A stretch of DNA of 64,000 nt from positions 1 through 64,000 of the forward strand of contig JABYQS010000174.1 in the NCBI GenBank assembly GCA_022592435.1. Direction: 5' to 3'. Source of the stretch: Cerioporus squamosus. Its lineage: Eukaryota; Basidiomycota; Agaricomycetes; Polyporales; Polyporaceae. The position numbers were made by a program, and so were the translations under genes. This document shows positions 24,050 to 38,300 of the stretch, piece by piece. A model generated the notes under the pieces. The model did no database searches and was not told where the DNA came from. It saw only the letters and a list, made by a program, of their open reading frames with translations. The first letter of the stretch is position 1, and the number at the start of each line of letters is the position of its first letter.

Positions 24050-27000
24050 CTGCTGCTGCAACGCCCTACGCGTTCTATCTCGCCGCTTACAAGAGCTCCT
24101 CGCTTCCGGCTCTCTCTCACGCCCTCTAATCGCACCTCTCTCGTCGTGAACACATCGCCTCGACCCTTCGGCCGCCACCTGGACGCCCGCTGCGACGAGC
24201 CTGTCGAAGGACTGCATGGCACCTGGACATGGCGTTGGACTCTGGCGCGTCCCTCCCCTGGGGCTCGCGCATCCCGTCTCCGCGCGAAGCTGGCCCGAGA
24301 ACTCATGTGCATTGACGCCGTACGTACTGCGTACATTACTACTGTGCCCACAGCTTACCGTCACGCCCTTGTCCATCCAGTTGTGTCGCACAATACTCCC
24401 CGACCTCCCGAGAACGACGCTAGCTCGACGTCAGTAACTGCCGTCATCGCGGATCCCAGTTAGCGGGGTGTGGACGAAACGAGCGCGACACGACCTGACA
24501 CGTACCCGGACATACCGCCCCCAGTTCACTCTCCCAACTCCATCGCCGCACCTCGCGTCAACCACCTCCCGGGCACGCGGTCAACGTACCTCAAGGAGTA
24601 GATCTAAACATCTCGTCAGTATGCTGAAGGACAAGAACCGCGAAAGCGAAGCTCGTACACGAAGAAACCCATCGGTGTGGACTCGCACGACTAGCAGCAG
24701 CATCTTGACGGCGACGGACATCACCAGGCCATGGACGACGACTGCGGCGACGGAGACAAGCTGTAGGGCGAGAGTGAGCAGCAGACCGGACAGAGCGGTG
24801 AGAAGAGCGAGGTGCGAGCAGAGACGAGGTGAGTACTGAGCAGCACCCTGACCCATCCCATCCTTCTCTGCAGTACTTATACTCCCAGCGCACCGCCTAA
24901 CGCGCCATGTGTCACACTCACTGACGCGACGCGGCCCCCGGGCAGACGCTGTGTTTTTGCACTACGTGTATTCGGCTGGAGGCACTGCGGCGCTCGTCCG
25001 CTCCGCCTCGGTTGCACGCTGGGCACTGATTCGAATTCGTTTGTGTGTCCCGTCGCAGACCGACTCTCGGCGTTGCGAACGGCTGACTCTCTCTCCCTCT
25101 AGAGAGCGGCTGCAGCGTGCACATGGCAGGCCACCTGTCCGACTCATTCGCCGGTCTGAAGGGCGGTGACTCAAGACCAAGACGGAGCCACTGAGCCAGA
25201 AGCATGACGCACACATAGTCACGTCAGCGTGCAGCAGAAGCGAACGCGGACCGCCGTTTGACGGCTACAGACTCATCTTGCGCAAACGGCAGACTGGAAC
25301 AGGGTCCTCGGGCATGGGAGCCCGGACACGTCACGCTGGACGGGTAGAATGTCCCATGGCGGAAGTCGAACGGCGGAGATCGCGATACCCAGCAGCACGA
25401 GTGTACGCGCAGGTTCAACACACTCGGCCCATTCAAAACATCGTGCGCTGCGGCTAACGAAGCAGGCTTGACGTAGTATCGCTCAGGGTGCGGCACGGCC
25501 TGGAACACGGTCTTGCGGGTCGCATGGACGCGGCGAACCGCGAGCCTCGAGGCGTGCTCCCTGCACTGGTGCTCAATGCTCACAGAGCGGACGCCGCTAA
25601 GCAGCGGACCAAGTTGCAGCGGCCGTCCCGGAATCGAGCACCGTGCACCTCAAGCGGCGGACTTGCACATCAAGCAGCCTGGGCAAGGAGGAACGGCGGA
25701 CGAGTGATGCAGACAAGAACGTCGCTGTCTTGGCCAGTGTACGACTCGTGCCGTGACAAACTCGCAGGCATTCTCGTCCTCTGCAGTCTGCAGCCCGGGG
25801 CATCGTGCTCGGCGTCGATGTCGCACTTCGAAGTGGACAGCGGATGTGGGGCGGGGATACGCGCCGGCTCCGGTTCCTCGGTCGTAAGTCTGAAACATTC
25901 AAGACTCAAGTGCTCGCGGCTGGTAGATATTCCACCTTTGGATGGCAGGACACCCGGCAGACGAGATTGCATGTTGATGGTGGGGCTTGGCGGCCGCGGC
26001 TGCGTCGGGCTTGGGAGTCGGGAGTCAGAGTCCTCCTGGTCTATGCAGTAGCCAGTCCGGGAGGTACTGGGTACTGACATTGTGTGCGGTAGGTTTGCAT
26101 GTGGTTCAGTGTTCATTTTCCAGGATGGTGAATAGAGCTGCGTGTCTTCTTCTGTCCGCGTAACTTGTGTGACTTGTGCGACCTACTGGTTTGTTTCACG
26201 GCCGAGTCAGGGCTCCATGTTTCAAGTGGTACACAGGGCAGTGTACCGGATGGCAGAACCGAGTCACCGACATAGGCAGCGACGCAGTGGCTTCGGCAGC
26301 CTGCCTGTCGCCAGTTGGTGAGCGAGATGATCCCGGGAGCGCATCCGAGTCCGCCAGCGACATGGCTGGAAATGGCACGGGTTGCATTTGCGGAGAACGT
26401 CGAGACCGATGCACAGTGACATAGGCATGCGGTGGTACATGATGCGACTCGGACTCTGGGAGTATATCCACAAGCCATTGCAAAAGCATGGCCTACCCCC
26501 ACGATGAGCAGCCCCGAGTCCATCCCTTGCCGTATGCGAGTCATCGGAGCCGAAGCTGACGGAGATGAGTCCTATGGTCATTGCATGCCACGCAGCCCAT
26601 TCCGTCGGATGAGTCGTCCTAGAGGCTAGAATCTCCTGGGAGGCATTTGTAGTACGTACAGCCGGAGTCCTCGGTACGGTACTGGGTACAGGGTATGTCA
26701 TACAAGTTCTCAGTACGGTCCGCGTACATGACCACTCGCGGAGTCTGGACTCTGAACACCATGTTCCAAGTCGGCTCAGCTCCGTTCTATTGGTTGGAGA
26801 GGATCACCCCCACCCCAGTTCCCCTGGCAGTGTGATGACGGCAGAACCAGATGTGAGGAATATTGGCTCGAAACAGGCTGGGCGGTGTGAGAATACCAAG
26901 TACGCGACGGCTCTAAGCTTAGAAGACATTATGAGGATTGATGGGTTCCGCAGGCCGCTTTGTCACTTTGAATTTGTCTGAAGTGTGCGTACATCGCCGC

Positions 27001-27520
27001 TGTCATGCTCACTGGGCACAGACGTCGCAGGCATCGAGCTCAAGCTGCAGGACAGTCAGATTGTATGTAGTACTCATTTATGGGTCTGACGATTCTGCTT
27101 CCCCCTGGACTTCATGTATTACTCATGAGTATATGAACTTGTTCTTCGCTCGCTTGGGTGAGCTGTTCTCACTGGCCGGCCATGTCCAGTGTTTCATCTC
27201 GGAGACAGGGTCGCATGGATGGTAGTTAGTCTGCTATACGCGATGGATCCGCTGCACCGGTGAGCCTTCAGAGGGTCTTCAGGTGGTTTGCCAAGCCAAT
27301 ACAGTCAGAACACGTCTGGACGTGCATCATACAACTTCCAGAATTTGCCCGGTAGCGGTACTGGCAGCAGAGCTCAGGAGGTCTCCGGCAGATGGCTACT
27401 TTGCCGCATGAAGTTCGTTCTCCCCTCAGCGTGCGCACGAGTCTGCAGTGACTTTGGCCATGAAACGAACTGTGAGAAGCATGTATGGGTATAAATACAC
27501 CAGCATACCATCATCTAAGC

Positions 27521-28426
27521 ATGAGCTTCGAGTCTTCGAGCTGTGTGGTCAATTCTACGTCCATCTCAGCCGAACGCCCCATGGTTGCTACAACTACTCG
27601 TCGTCCTCTCTCCTTCCTTACACCGTCCGGTCATCCCGTACACTGCTCCCTTCATACTGCTCTCCTCCAGTCACAACCAGACCCTCCACCAAAGCGTTCA
27701 TACAAGACTGAAGAGGCCAGGATCCGGGGCTCTGTTCGCATGCTACTGGATGCATCTCTCGGTACGTACTTTCCCACCCCAGACCCATGGTCTCGGAACT
27801 GAAACCCGAGCTCATGTCTCTCCCATGCAGCCGGTACATCCGGTGTGCACAATGCCAAGATGCATTGGGGACTTCTCCCCTTCCGGGACTCCGTCGCCGT
27901 GCCACTTGGTGTCCTTCTCATCGGCTGGCCGGCCGAGTATTCGTTTGCGAACCTCAGCAGTAAAGGTGCTCCTGGGATGAAGGCCCTGCACAAGCTCCTT
28001 CAGCTTCTCGAGGCCAAGCCGCCAAAGCTCTACTTTGTCAAGGCGACTGAAGAGCAGCTGCGTACTGCGCGGTTCGACGCTGCGAGCATCTGCCCGGGAC
28101 CGCTCTTCCCGGCACCCGAGCCTCGACTCGGCTACGACAATATCGGCAAGCGGGTGAAGATCCGGCGTACCAACAGCGGGACAGTCATCCCTCCTCGCCA
28201 TGTCCGCGATGGCCCGAAGAGCGCAAAGAAGATCTCTGATGAGCTCGAGACCGCGGTCGATGCGGAGGTTGCAGCTGACCCGACACCGCCTGTGAAGGGA
28301 CCGCGACCGCAGATTCACACACTGCAGGGGATCCGGCTTGGCTGGTACGAGACGGGCCTCCGGGTCTTGTCTCTGGGCACGGAGTTGGAGGACGACATCT
28401 CGGACTGGACTGAGGATGAGAATTGA
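27521..28426 (+). CDS. Unknown two-exon protein (unit 3)
   Basis: Intact copy of the gene described at 4873-5777. Exons are 27521-27761 and 27831-28426; the intron is 69 bp, one C longer than in unit 1. The predicted protein is identical to that of unit 1. Function unknown. Confidence 0.65.
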
Positions 28427-31400
28427 TCGATTGTAGTCCATTGCGTTTGTTCGCTGCTTTGCTGCCTTTCTGTTCGTTTAATATCATACTCACTGTCTAA
28501 TGACTCATATGTCGTGACACTCGAGAATGGGGCTCGCTTGGAGATAATTCATCAGTCAAATGTTTGCGCATTACATTGCAAATTGGCCGGATGGCCAGCG
28601 GCCCCGCAGAAGCGAGGTTAAATGTTCGCTCACAGCCACCTCTGCGGCCGGGTCACGCCGTCTCTCCCCTGCTGGCAACAAGTCTTACTACGTGTCTAGC
28701 CCAGGCCTGCTTCTGCCGACATGCTTCCACCTCTCCCTCTTCGTACCTCCTCCGCCACCATGTCTATCGTCTGCACCACACTGGTCTCTGTCCGACCCAC
28801 CGCACTACCCTACGTTTTCACCATGCCGTTTGCCACACCGCACTCGACACTCATCTCGCTGTAAGTGTCGAACTCAATCCATTCAACGCTCCTCATGCTC
28901 GCTACATGTCCTTTCGTCGCTGACTGGACTTCATATAGCCTCGACTGTGTCCTTCCGTCACCGCTACTGCACGCACATCTCAGCCGACCACCCGCCCTGC
29001 CTTCCCACTTCCCAACGAGCCCACCTTCGACCCTGACGCGCAGCCCGGAAAATGGCGGAGTGACGTGCTTGAGGAGGACATAAGGTACGCACCTTTCTTG
29101 CTCTTGTCTCTGCATAGTCTGACGCAGACAATATCAGCATACTGCGAACGCTCGTCATGAGCGAAGCAGCGGCATGCGGACGGGTACTGCGACCGAGGCA
29201 CTACGCCCGCCACCCGGGCGGATCGTTTTCATCTGAGCGCATGCGCTGTCTTCGAGTACCCCGCCTTCGACAACGACTCACATGCCCGGAGCTGCAAGTA
29301 TGAGCCAACTCCGGACGTCCTCCCGGGCACGCACCACCGCGTCGAAGGTCACGCCATCGTGCCGATGTCCACAAGACGACACGCCCTAGACCTTGTAAGT
29401 CAGTTATTTCTTCTTTGACGCATGAGTCGCTCACCTTGTACCCGCTCCTGCAGTCTTCTCGTCGACTCATCGCCGCCTCCAGGCCCGCTGCGACGCATCG
29501 AGACCGGGGCGCGCATGCTCTCACCGTCGGTGTGTCTCCCGGGTTGTAAGCCGTCACTGTGCAATCGCGGGGACGCCAGGGAGCCGACAGAGTCTCCGGG
29601 GCGACTTGCTCTACCTCCCGAGCACAAGCTGCGACACCGTAGGCCGCTCCCGGCCGCGAGAAGTGTCCCAAGGAGTGTGCGACTGTCCGGAACCCCTCCT
29701 GAGTCCCTGGTGAGTTGGTGTCGTCGTGCTCGATGCACAGAGCACATTGCTCACCTTCTAGTTGTCCAGCCTCGACGCAACGGCGTTGATTCAAGTGGAC
29801 GACGAGCCGTGTACCCCTTCGACCTCTTCAATCTCGCGTGGCCGGTATCGCGGCTTGTGTTCGTTCGCGCTCGGCGCGTCTCCGGGCGAGCTGCCCGTCA
29901 CTGTTCGAGAGCCGCGATGTGGCAGGCCCCGAATGTTCAACCCCTTCTCCGGCTCTCTGCGGCCATCTCTACGCTGCTACCGAGCTCCCGAACTCGACGT
30001 ACGACATCGTCACAGCTCCAGCTGGCAACCAGAGGCTTGAAGATTGTATAGAGGTCTGTTGGTCGGTCAGCTCTCCACTATCGCAAAGTACTCACCTAAT
30101 CTCTGCTTCCTGTAGTGCGGAGGCCTTTGTGACGCGGTATCCGAGAGCTCGTGGCTGCCCCCTCAAGCTTCCGCCTGGTTGCGGATGCGTAGAGAGCGCT
30201 CCCGGGGACGTCATCCGGCCCGCGTTCGAGCTCCCGGGGTGTTCGCCAGTGCTCCCGGGCACGTCCTCCAGGGCAAAGTCAAGCTCCCGGGCTGCTCGCG
30301 ACTGCACCCGGTCGTCTCCTGCAGCCGTTTCTCTGCTCTCTGTGAACTGCAGCCCGGCACTCTGGAGGAGTGAGGCTGCGTGACGCACGACCTCGTCGTC
30401 GAGCTTCGTGAGTACCCCTCACCTGCTTCCGACGGCGTACTGTTTTGACCTGCTCGCCTGTCTGTCACTTGGGGCTCTCAGCACGTCACCGGGACGGCAC
30501 GTATCGCGGTGCTTTCACTGACTTCGTGCTACGCCTCCTGCCGGCTTGTGGACGCGTCACCAGCGCTCCCGGGCACACTGTCGAGCCCGCGTTCGAGCTC
30601 CCGGGTGTTCATCAGCGCTCCTGGGCACATCTTCCTGGGCCATGCTGAGCTCCCGGGCTGTTCGCCAGCACGCCGGGGTCGCTTCCCGGAGCCGTTTCTC
30701 TGTGCTCGCCGCTCGCTGTCGCCCTGATCTCTGGAGGAGAGAGGACGCGCGCAGCGCGTCTTTCGTCGACAAGCTTCGTGAGTCTTCGCCCAAATGGATG
30801 GCTTCTTGTTCTGACCTGCTAGCTCAGAGCAGGTTGCTGGGACCGCGTGCTGGCAACACGCGGATGACGTGGCGTGCAGCGGCGGGAGCGAACGCGCTAC
30901 GCGCGGTCTCCACGCTGCTGCGTGCAGTGAGCACGCAGCTTGCTCGTAAGACGACGCACACGTACCTTTCCTGCGCAGACTGCCCTTCGCCGACGTTCTG
31001 GACCTCCGGATTGACGAAGACAGGCCTGCTGAAAAGGCCGCTCGAGGCGCGTCAGCCCGTGGACTGGCTAGACGTGCCTCGAGTCCAGTGCTCTCGGGCG
31101 CAATCCGGTTGTTCCTCCCATCTGGATCCGGGAAAAGCCGCGAGGCATAGCTAGGTACGTGTGTGGTCAGCTCGCACTCCCAGAGTAGCTTCTGACCCAG
31201 TCTGAGCACAGATTCCCCGGCACAGTGTCTGCACGCCGTCCCGGACGTAGGCTACAGCGTCCCGCAGCCTGCAAACACGAACAGAGACGATCCGGGGCGT
31301 AGAGTACTTACCTCGCTGCGTATTCTGTCGTCTCCGACAGCTGATTGCGCCGCCTGACGGTCTCCGCGGACAGCCCTTGGCCGGTCGCTGCCAGCACATC

Positions 31401-32426
31401 AGACCGACCCCGATCCTCCCAGCAGCAAGAGAGCGAGAGTATACTAGAGAAAACTCACCGTTTAAGCCACGCATACGCGCTCATCCAGCTCCCAGGTGCT
31501 TCCCGTGCTCCTCTGGCCCAGGCCCCAGCCAGCCTAAGTCCTCCAGTCCTCGGGATGTCGAGCCCCAAAGTCCTGGTAAGCAACGAGTCGTTTAGAGCAC
31601 AGCATAAGCGTGTTGACCAGTTCCCAGTGCAGAGTGTGCAAGTTGAGCAGGGAGACGAAGAGCGACGCGAGTTGGAGGTGGTGGTCGGAGACAGGAGACA
31701 GGCAGGATAGGCGCCCTGCACCTCGCGCAGTGGTCTGTGGTCGCGCGGAGTGTGTTCTCTCCTCCGACGCGTTCATGCATGTATTAGCTGGTATTATGTG
31801 TACTCTAGTCCTCGAATACATCCGTTCCTCTCGTCCGCTGTGTCTGAACATCGCGGCCTCTGCTCCCAAGTGCGCGAACACACGGACAGTCCCCGCGTCC
31901 TACTGTACCGTATACCGCCAGTGTCCAGAGTCTGGCACCCTGTAGAGAGTCCTGGCATTCCGTAGACTGAGGCAGACGATCGTCCTGGGAGATCTCGCGC
32001 ACGCTCCGAGGGGTCAGCGCAGACACGAGGCTACTGGCCGCCGAGCGCAGCACGCGTACACGTCCCGCGCAGTGCACCCGCACTCTGGCACTCTACGCTG
32101 CATCTTCTCTGCTCCCCTAGCCGTGTTGTCTGCCCCAGCTCCGCTCTGCACGATACGCGTGTCCATCGGGTGCGCCTCGAGCCGCGTCTCCGTGTGCGTT
32201 TCTGGCCCTCTTGTCGTGCTTGGGCTGCTTCGACGCGTCCCTCACGGCCGGATGCAGCAGCTTTGGCAGCCGCTCGACGATCGAGTCCAGGGGTCGCGCT
32301 CGACGCTCTCGCAGAAGTTGATCAGCGCCGCCGCGGTGACGTGGGTCGCGCGTCCGCGTCAGCTCTGGGAGCGAGGATGTGTACGACACGATATCACGCG
32401 TGCTCGATTCGTGCAAGTCGGCGGGC

Positions 32427-33034
32427 TAGTGACTTGCAAGTCCCGGCTCGGCCTGAAGCCCGGGGCTTTGGCCCGGCTTCAGGTGGCCGGGGCTTGGTCG
32501 AACCTCAGGCCGGGCCCTGAGGACGTCTCAGGCCGGGCTTTGGGGCTTGTCCCGGCCTGGGCCACGGCTTTGATTGACTGAGGGATTCACTCAGTATGCG
32601 CGTACCGGAGGGCTTTGAGAGGCTCCATTGAGGTTTATACGGGTTACCTGAGGTTGATTATGATGATGACCATTCAGGAGGGCCATCCGAGCATATGCGG
32701 GATCAGACCTGTGGGCATGAGTGAGTATCTTAGTTCTCTTACGCACTGAGAGTGGCAGGAAGCGACAAGACCGGGTGAATATGGCTAATGAGCCGTTGAA
32801 CACTGCTGCGTTAACCATCAAAGTTGACATACCTTTACAGCCAAAGCGGGCCTGTAGTGCATGGATGAGCACGGCGCTCAAGCCCCGGCCTGACGGCTCG
32901 GCTCGGGCTTGATATATGTTCGAGCCGAGCCGTCAGGCCCTCAGAAGCCCTCGAAAAGGCCCGTCTCGTCCCGGCCTGCACCAGGGCTCGGCCTCACGGC
33001 TTGACGGCCTGAGGCCGGGACTTGCAAGTCACTA
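32427..33034. mobile_element. hAT-type MITE (unit 3)
   Basis: 608-bp copy with the same terminal inverted repeats and the same flanking CGGCGGGC (32419-32426 and 33035-33042). It has small internal indels near 32660 (ATGAATTGATG shortened to ATGATGATG) and an extra CTG near 32807. Confidence 0.92.
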
Positions 33035-33381
33035 CGGCGGGCGAGCCAACAGCGGACGGCGAACGGGACGCAGCAGAGAAGGGACAGAGGCCGACACCTG
33101 ATCCAATCACGCTCGTCCACTCGTCCCGGACGTTGCCGCGGGATGCTTCTCTGGACGCCCATGACGACACTCTGCGACCGCGTTCACTTGCTCGGGCTCC
33201 TCCGCTGGGCTTCTTGCCGCTATCCTGGCTCGCAGGCTTGCATCGAGCAGCAAATGTGCTCCTGGATTAGCCACACCAAGTGTATCGCTGAATATAGCCA
33301 GCACGGCGTAAGTGGCGTCCCGTTCAACCTCCTTCGCACCCACGCTAGAGAACAAGTTAGCCGACGTTCTGAGCCCCGTGC

Positions 33382-34149
33382 ATGCACGACAGCGATGCGC
33401 TACAAATGACACTGTCCATGCGGACGTGGCATGGGCACGCTCATTCCTCCTGGGACATCCTCACTGGACTGCCGGGGCAGCCGGGCCACATGCGCGCGGT
33501 CAGAGTACGTATGCAACAACTCACTCATCCTCCAGGCTCCCAGAGCCTGAGCTTATCATATAGACTTGACAGCCCGACACCGCCGCCGACCAAACCTTGC
33601 TCTCCGGCGATAACCTCCTTGCCGGACCCTTTCCCACTCGCGGATCCTCTTCGGCTTCGCGACGCGCTCCCAGCATCAATGCTGCTCGGACCTCTCGGGC
33701 ATCGAGAAGACCGCCTGTCCGCCATCGCGGATCACCTCTATGAATTGGAGCTCGAGCTCCTGCGTGGTGTCGAGCGTCGAACATCCGGGTTTCCGAGTCG
33801 ACTGTCGGAGGACATCCTTGAACATGACGGGTGCCAAGTCATCGTCATTGCGGGCCCGTGTGAGGGGCATGCGCGCAGCGTATCGACTCGGAGAGCGCGT
33901 TCATCTGTGCGACGACGGCTGAACCAAGTATACCTCCAGACGAAAGTACCTCCATGCTCGAGACTTCGAGTATCCGGGTCACTGGCTTTCTGTACGTCCG
34001 TCTTTCACGTATGTATCCCTTCCGACGCTCTTGAGGCTGCATGTACTGACCTGCCCCCCGAGGGTGAGCCACAGCCGTTCCAACTACTTACTACACGCCA
34101 CTCCGATGCACCGACTGCGGCAGCCTCCACGTCCACCCTCCGTGTCTGA
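33382..34149 (+). CDS. Longest open frame upstream of AAD (unit 3/4 boundary), unknown
   Basis: One continuous 255-codon frame beginning at an ATG. It exists only here, because one fewer G near 33801 and a shorter CTGCCTGCC run near 33470 bring together frames that are separate in units 1, 2 and 4. The joined protein has a Pro/Leu-rich N terminus, a helix-like segment HREDRLSAIADHLYELELEL, and then SEDILEHDGCQVIVIAGPCE. No family is recognised. Either this copy is closest to a real ancestral exon, or two base-calling errors created the frame by chance. Confidence 0.22.
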   Translation: MHDSDALQMTLSMRTWHGHAHSSWDILTGLPGQPGHMRAVRVRMQQLTHPPGSQSLSLSYRLDSPTPPPTKPCSPAITSLPDPFPLADPLRLRDALPASMLLGPLGHREDRLSAIADHLYELELELLRGVERRTSGFPSRLSEDILEHDGCQVIVIAGPCEGHARSVSTRRARSSVRRRLNQVYLQTKVPPCSRLRVSGSLAFCTSVFHVCIPSDALEAACTDLPPEGEPQPFQLLTTRHSDAPTAAASTSTLRV

Positions 34150-34856
34150 GTCGCCGCCTCTCTATTCGAATTTGCACCCTACGGACAGCACAGTGACTGG
34201 TGTCCCCCCTCACGTACCCGACCCCCGATATTCCGAGCCTGCGCTCGAACTGGAACTGCACCAACACCAGCAGGAGAGCCGTCGAGAGCTGCGTGCCTCC
34301 GATCTCGTGCAGACAGAGCGACACAGGTCCGTCTGCCAGAATCTGCACAGGGCACTGCTGCCACTGCAGACCCGACGGCAGGCGCCACGTGCTCGGCCCC
34401 GGCGAATATGTGGGTCCACGAGCCGCTTCCTGCTGTTTCGTTCAGTGGGTTACAGGTTGGCTTGGCGTCCACCCCGCCAAGCCTAACCCGACGTCGTTCA
34501 TCTACTGGCACTGAGCATAGTTATCGCGCTGGACGCGGTCTCTCGGAGGGCAGTGGGCTGCTGGCGCAGGGACTCATCGCCGACATGTGAACTTGCAATG
34601 GGTGCTCGCCATCGTGACCCTGACCCACCGCACTCACGTATATTTAGAAGTTCGAACGAGGGTGGGATCGGTGCGAGGTGGTTATCCCTCCTTCGCAGAC
34701 TACACAGACGGGCGAAGCGTTGCGCCTTGAGGTGGCTTGGCCGCGGGGATACCGGTGGGTGCTGCGTGCTGTATAAATGCGGCCGATACTGACACTCACC
34801 CCATAAGTAGCTCGACACTCGACACTCGAGATCCGACGCACCTGAGACACACACCC

Positions 34857-35390
34857 ATGGCTACGATCTTCACCCCCGCGCCTCCCCCGCCGACGCGCCT
34901 CGGCCGCTACCGCCAGCTCGCGCCCCTCGCAGGCGTGCACGTCTCGCCGATCTGCCTCGGGGGCATGAGCATCGGCGACCAGTGGGCCAAGTTCGGCGCG
35001 GGCGCGATGGACAAGGGCCTCGAGCTTCGCGCTGCTCGACGCGTACTACGACGCGGGCGGGAACTTCATCGACACCGCGAACTCGTACCAGGACGGGAGC
35101 TCGGAGGCATTCATCGGCGAGTGGATGGAGACGCGCGGGATCAGGGACCAGATGGTCGTCGCGACGAAGGTGCGTGTCCGCTGTCCGGCTTGCTTGTGAG
35201 ACTCGGGCAGGCGCTGACATTGTGCGGGATGGGTGGCAACGCGCAGTACTCGGCGAACTCGATGCGCGGCAGGGACGACGTCGGGCAGAAGGTCACGTAC
35301 GTCGGGAACAGCATCAAGTCCATGATCTACCAGGGCGACTGGAGCATCCTCCGTCTCAAGCCCGCCTGCAGAGCCCTTCAGCCAGTGTGA
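34857..35390 (+). pseudogene. Truncated AAD copy, frameshifted (unit 4)
   Basis: Same design as the unit 3 copy, but with an extra G near 35015 (ACAAGGGCC instead of ACAAGGCC), which shifts exon 1 after GAMDK. Intron 1 carries GGGATGGGTGGC where the other units have GGGATGGTGGGC. This unit has many small indels around here, so the shift may be a consensus error. Confidence 0.85.
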
Positions 35391-38300
35391 CTGCTGCTGC
35401 AACGCCCTACGCGTTCTATCTCGCCGCTTACAAGAGCTCCTCGCTTCCGGCTCTCTCTCACGCCCTCTAATCGCACCTCTCTCGTCGTGAACACATCGCC
35501 TCGACCCTTCGGCCGCCACCTGACGCCCGCTGCGACGAGCCTGTCGAAGGACTGCATGGCACCTGGACATGGCGTTGGACTCTGGCGCGTCCCTCCCCTG
35601 GGGCTCGCGCATCCCGTCTCCGCGCGAAGCTGGCCCGAGAACTCATGTGCATTGACGCGTACTTACTGCGTACATTACTTACTGTGCCCACAGCTTACCG
35701 TCACGCCCCTTGTCCATCCAGTTGTGTCGCACAATACTCCCCGACCTCCCGAGAACGACGCTAGCTCGACGTCAGTAACTGCCGTCATCGCGGATCCCAG
35801 TTAGCGGGGTGTGGACGAAACGAGCGCGACACGACCTGACACGTACCCGGACATACCGCCCCCAGTTCACCTCCTCCCAACTCCATCGCCGCACCTCGCG
35901 TCAACCACCTCCCGGGCACGCGGTCAACGTACCTCAAGGAGTAGATCTAAACATCTCGTCAGTATGCTGAAGGACAAGAACCGCGAAAGCGAAGCTCGTA
36001 CACGAAGAAACCCATCGGTGTGGACTCGCACGACTAGCAGCAGCATCTTGACGGCGACGGACATCACCAGGCCATGGACGACGACTGCGGCGACGAGACA
36101 AGCTGTAGGGCGAGAGTGAGCAGCAGACCGGACAGAGCGGTGAGAAGAGCGAGGTGCGAGCAGAGACGAGGTGAGTACTGAGCAGCACCCTGACCCATCC
36201 CATCCTTCTCTGCAGTACTTATACTCCCAGCGCACCGCCTAACGCGCCATGTGTCACACTCACTGACGCGACGCGGCCCCCGGGCAGACGCTTGTTTTTG
36301 CACTACGTGTATTCGGCTGGAGGCACTGCGGCGCTCGTCCGCTCCGCCTCGGTTGCACGCTGGGCACTGATTCGAATTCGTTTGTGTGTCCCGTCGCAGA
36401 CCGACTCTCGGCGTTGCGAACGGCTGACTCTCTCTCCCTCTAGAGAGCGGCTGCAGCGTGCACATGGCAGGCCACCTGTCCGACTCATTCGCCGGTCTGA
36501 AGGGCGGTGACTCAAGACCAAGACGGAGCCACTGAGCCAGAAGCATGACGCACACATAGTCACGTCAGCGTGCAGCAGAAGCGAACGCGGACCGCCGTTT
36601 GACGGCTACAGACTCATCTTGCGCAAACGGCAGACTGGAACAGGGTCCTCGGGCATGGGAGCCCGGACACGTCACGCTGGACGGGTAGAATGTCCCATGG
36701 CGGAAGTCGAACGGCGGAGATCGCGATACCCAGCAGCACGAGTGTACGCGCAGGTTCAACACACTCGGCCCATTCAAAACATCGTGCGCTGCGGCTAACG
36801 AAGCAGGCTTGACGTAGTATCGCTCAGGGTGCGGCACGGCCTGGAACACGGTCTTGCGGGTCGCATGGACGCGGCGAACCGCGAGCCTCGAGGCGTGCTC
36901 CCTGCACTGGTGCTCAATGCTCACAGAGCGGACGCCGCTAAGCAGCGGACCAAGTTGCAGCGGCCGTCCCGGAATCGAGCACCGTGCACCTCAAGCGGCG
37001 GACTTGCACATCAAGCAGCCTGGGCAAGGAGGAACGGCGGACGAGTGATGCAGACAAGAACGTCGCTGTCTTGGCCAGTGTACGACTCGTGCCGTGACAA
37101 ACTCGCAGCATTCTCGTCCTCTGCAGTCTGCAGCCCGGGCATCGTGCTCGGCGTCGATGTCGCACTTCGAAGTGGACAGCGGATGTGGGGCGGGGATACG
37201 CGCCGGCTCCGGTTCCTCGGTCGTAAGTCTGAAACATTCAAGACTCAAGTGCTCGCGGCTGGTAGATATTCCACCTTTGGATGGCAGGACACCCGGCAGA
37301 CGAGATTGCATGTTGATGGTGGGGCTTGGCGGCCGCGGCTGCGTCGGGCTTGGGAGTCGGGAGTCAGAGTCCTCCTGGTCTATGCAGTAGCCAGTCCGGG
37401 AGGTACTGGGTACTGACATTGTGTGCGGTAGGTTTGCATGTGGTTCAGTGTTCATTTTCCAGGATGGTGAATAGAGCTGCGTGTCTTCTTCTGTCCGCGT
37501 AACTTGTGTGACTTGTGCGACCTACTGGTTTGTTTCACGGCCGAGTCAGGGCTCCATGTTTCAAGTGGTACACAGGGCAGTGTACCGGATGGCAGAACCG
37601 AGTCACCGACATAGGCAGCGACGCAGTGGCTTCGGCAGCCTGCCTGTCGCCAGTTGGTGAGCGAGATGATCCCGGGAGCGCATCCGAGTCCGCCAGCGAC
37701 ATGGCTGGAAATGGCACGGGTTGCATTTGCGGAGAACGTCGAGACCGATGCACAGTGACATAGGCATGCGGTGGTACATGATGCGACTCGGACTCTGGGA
37801 GTATATCCACAAGCCATTGCAAAAGCATGGCCTACCCCCACGATGAGCAGCCCCGAGTCCATCCCTTGCCGTATGCGAGTCATCGGAGCCGAAGCTGACG
37901 GAGATGAGTCCTATGGTCATTGCATGCCACGCAGCCCGTTCCGTCGGATGAGTCGTCCTAGAGGCTAGAATCTCCTGGGAGGCATTTGTAGTACGTACAG
38001 CCGGAGTCCTCGGTACGGTACTGGGTACAGGGTATGTCATACAAGTTCTCAGTACGGTCCGCGTACATGACCACTCGCGGAGTCTGGACTCTGAACACCA
38101 TGTTCCAAGTCGGCTCAGCTCCGTTCTATTGGTTGCAGAGGATCACCCCCACCCCAGTTCCCCTGGCAGTGTGATGACGGCAGAACCAGATGTGAGGAAT
38201 ATTGGCTCGAAACAGGCTGGGCGGTGTGAGAATACCAAGTACGCGACGGCTCTAAGCTTAGAAGACATTATGAGGATTGATGGGTTCCGCAGGCCGCTTT

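Larger units (their letters stand above)
22645..33987. repeat. Tandem array unit 3
   Basis: Third head-to-tail copy, 11343 bp. Its early half is the cleanest copy: it is the only one whose AAD first exon reads without a frameshift. It shares bases with unit 1 at 26599, 26797 and 27321. Small indels occur late in the unit (31540-31950, 32650-32850 and 33450-33800). Confidence 0.97.
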
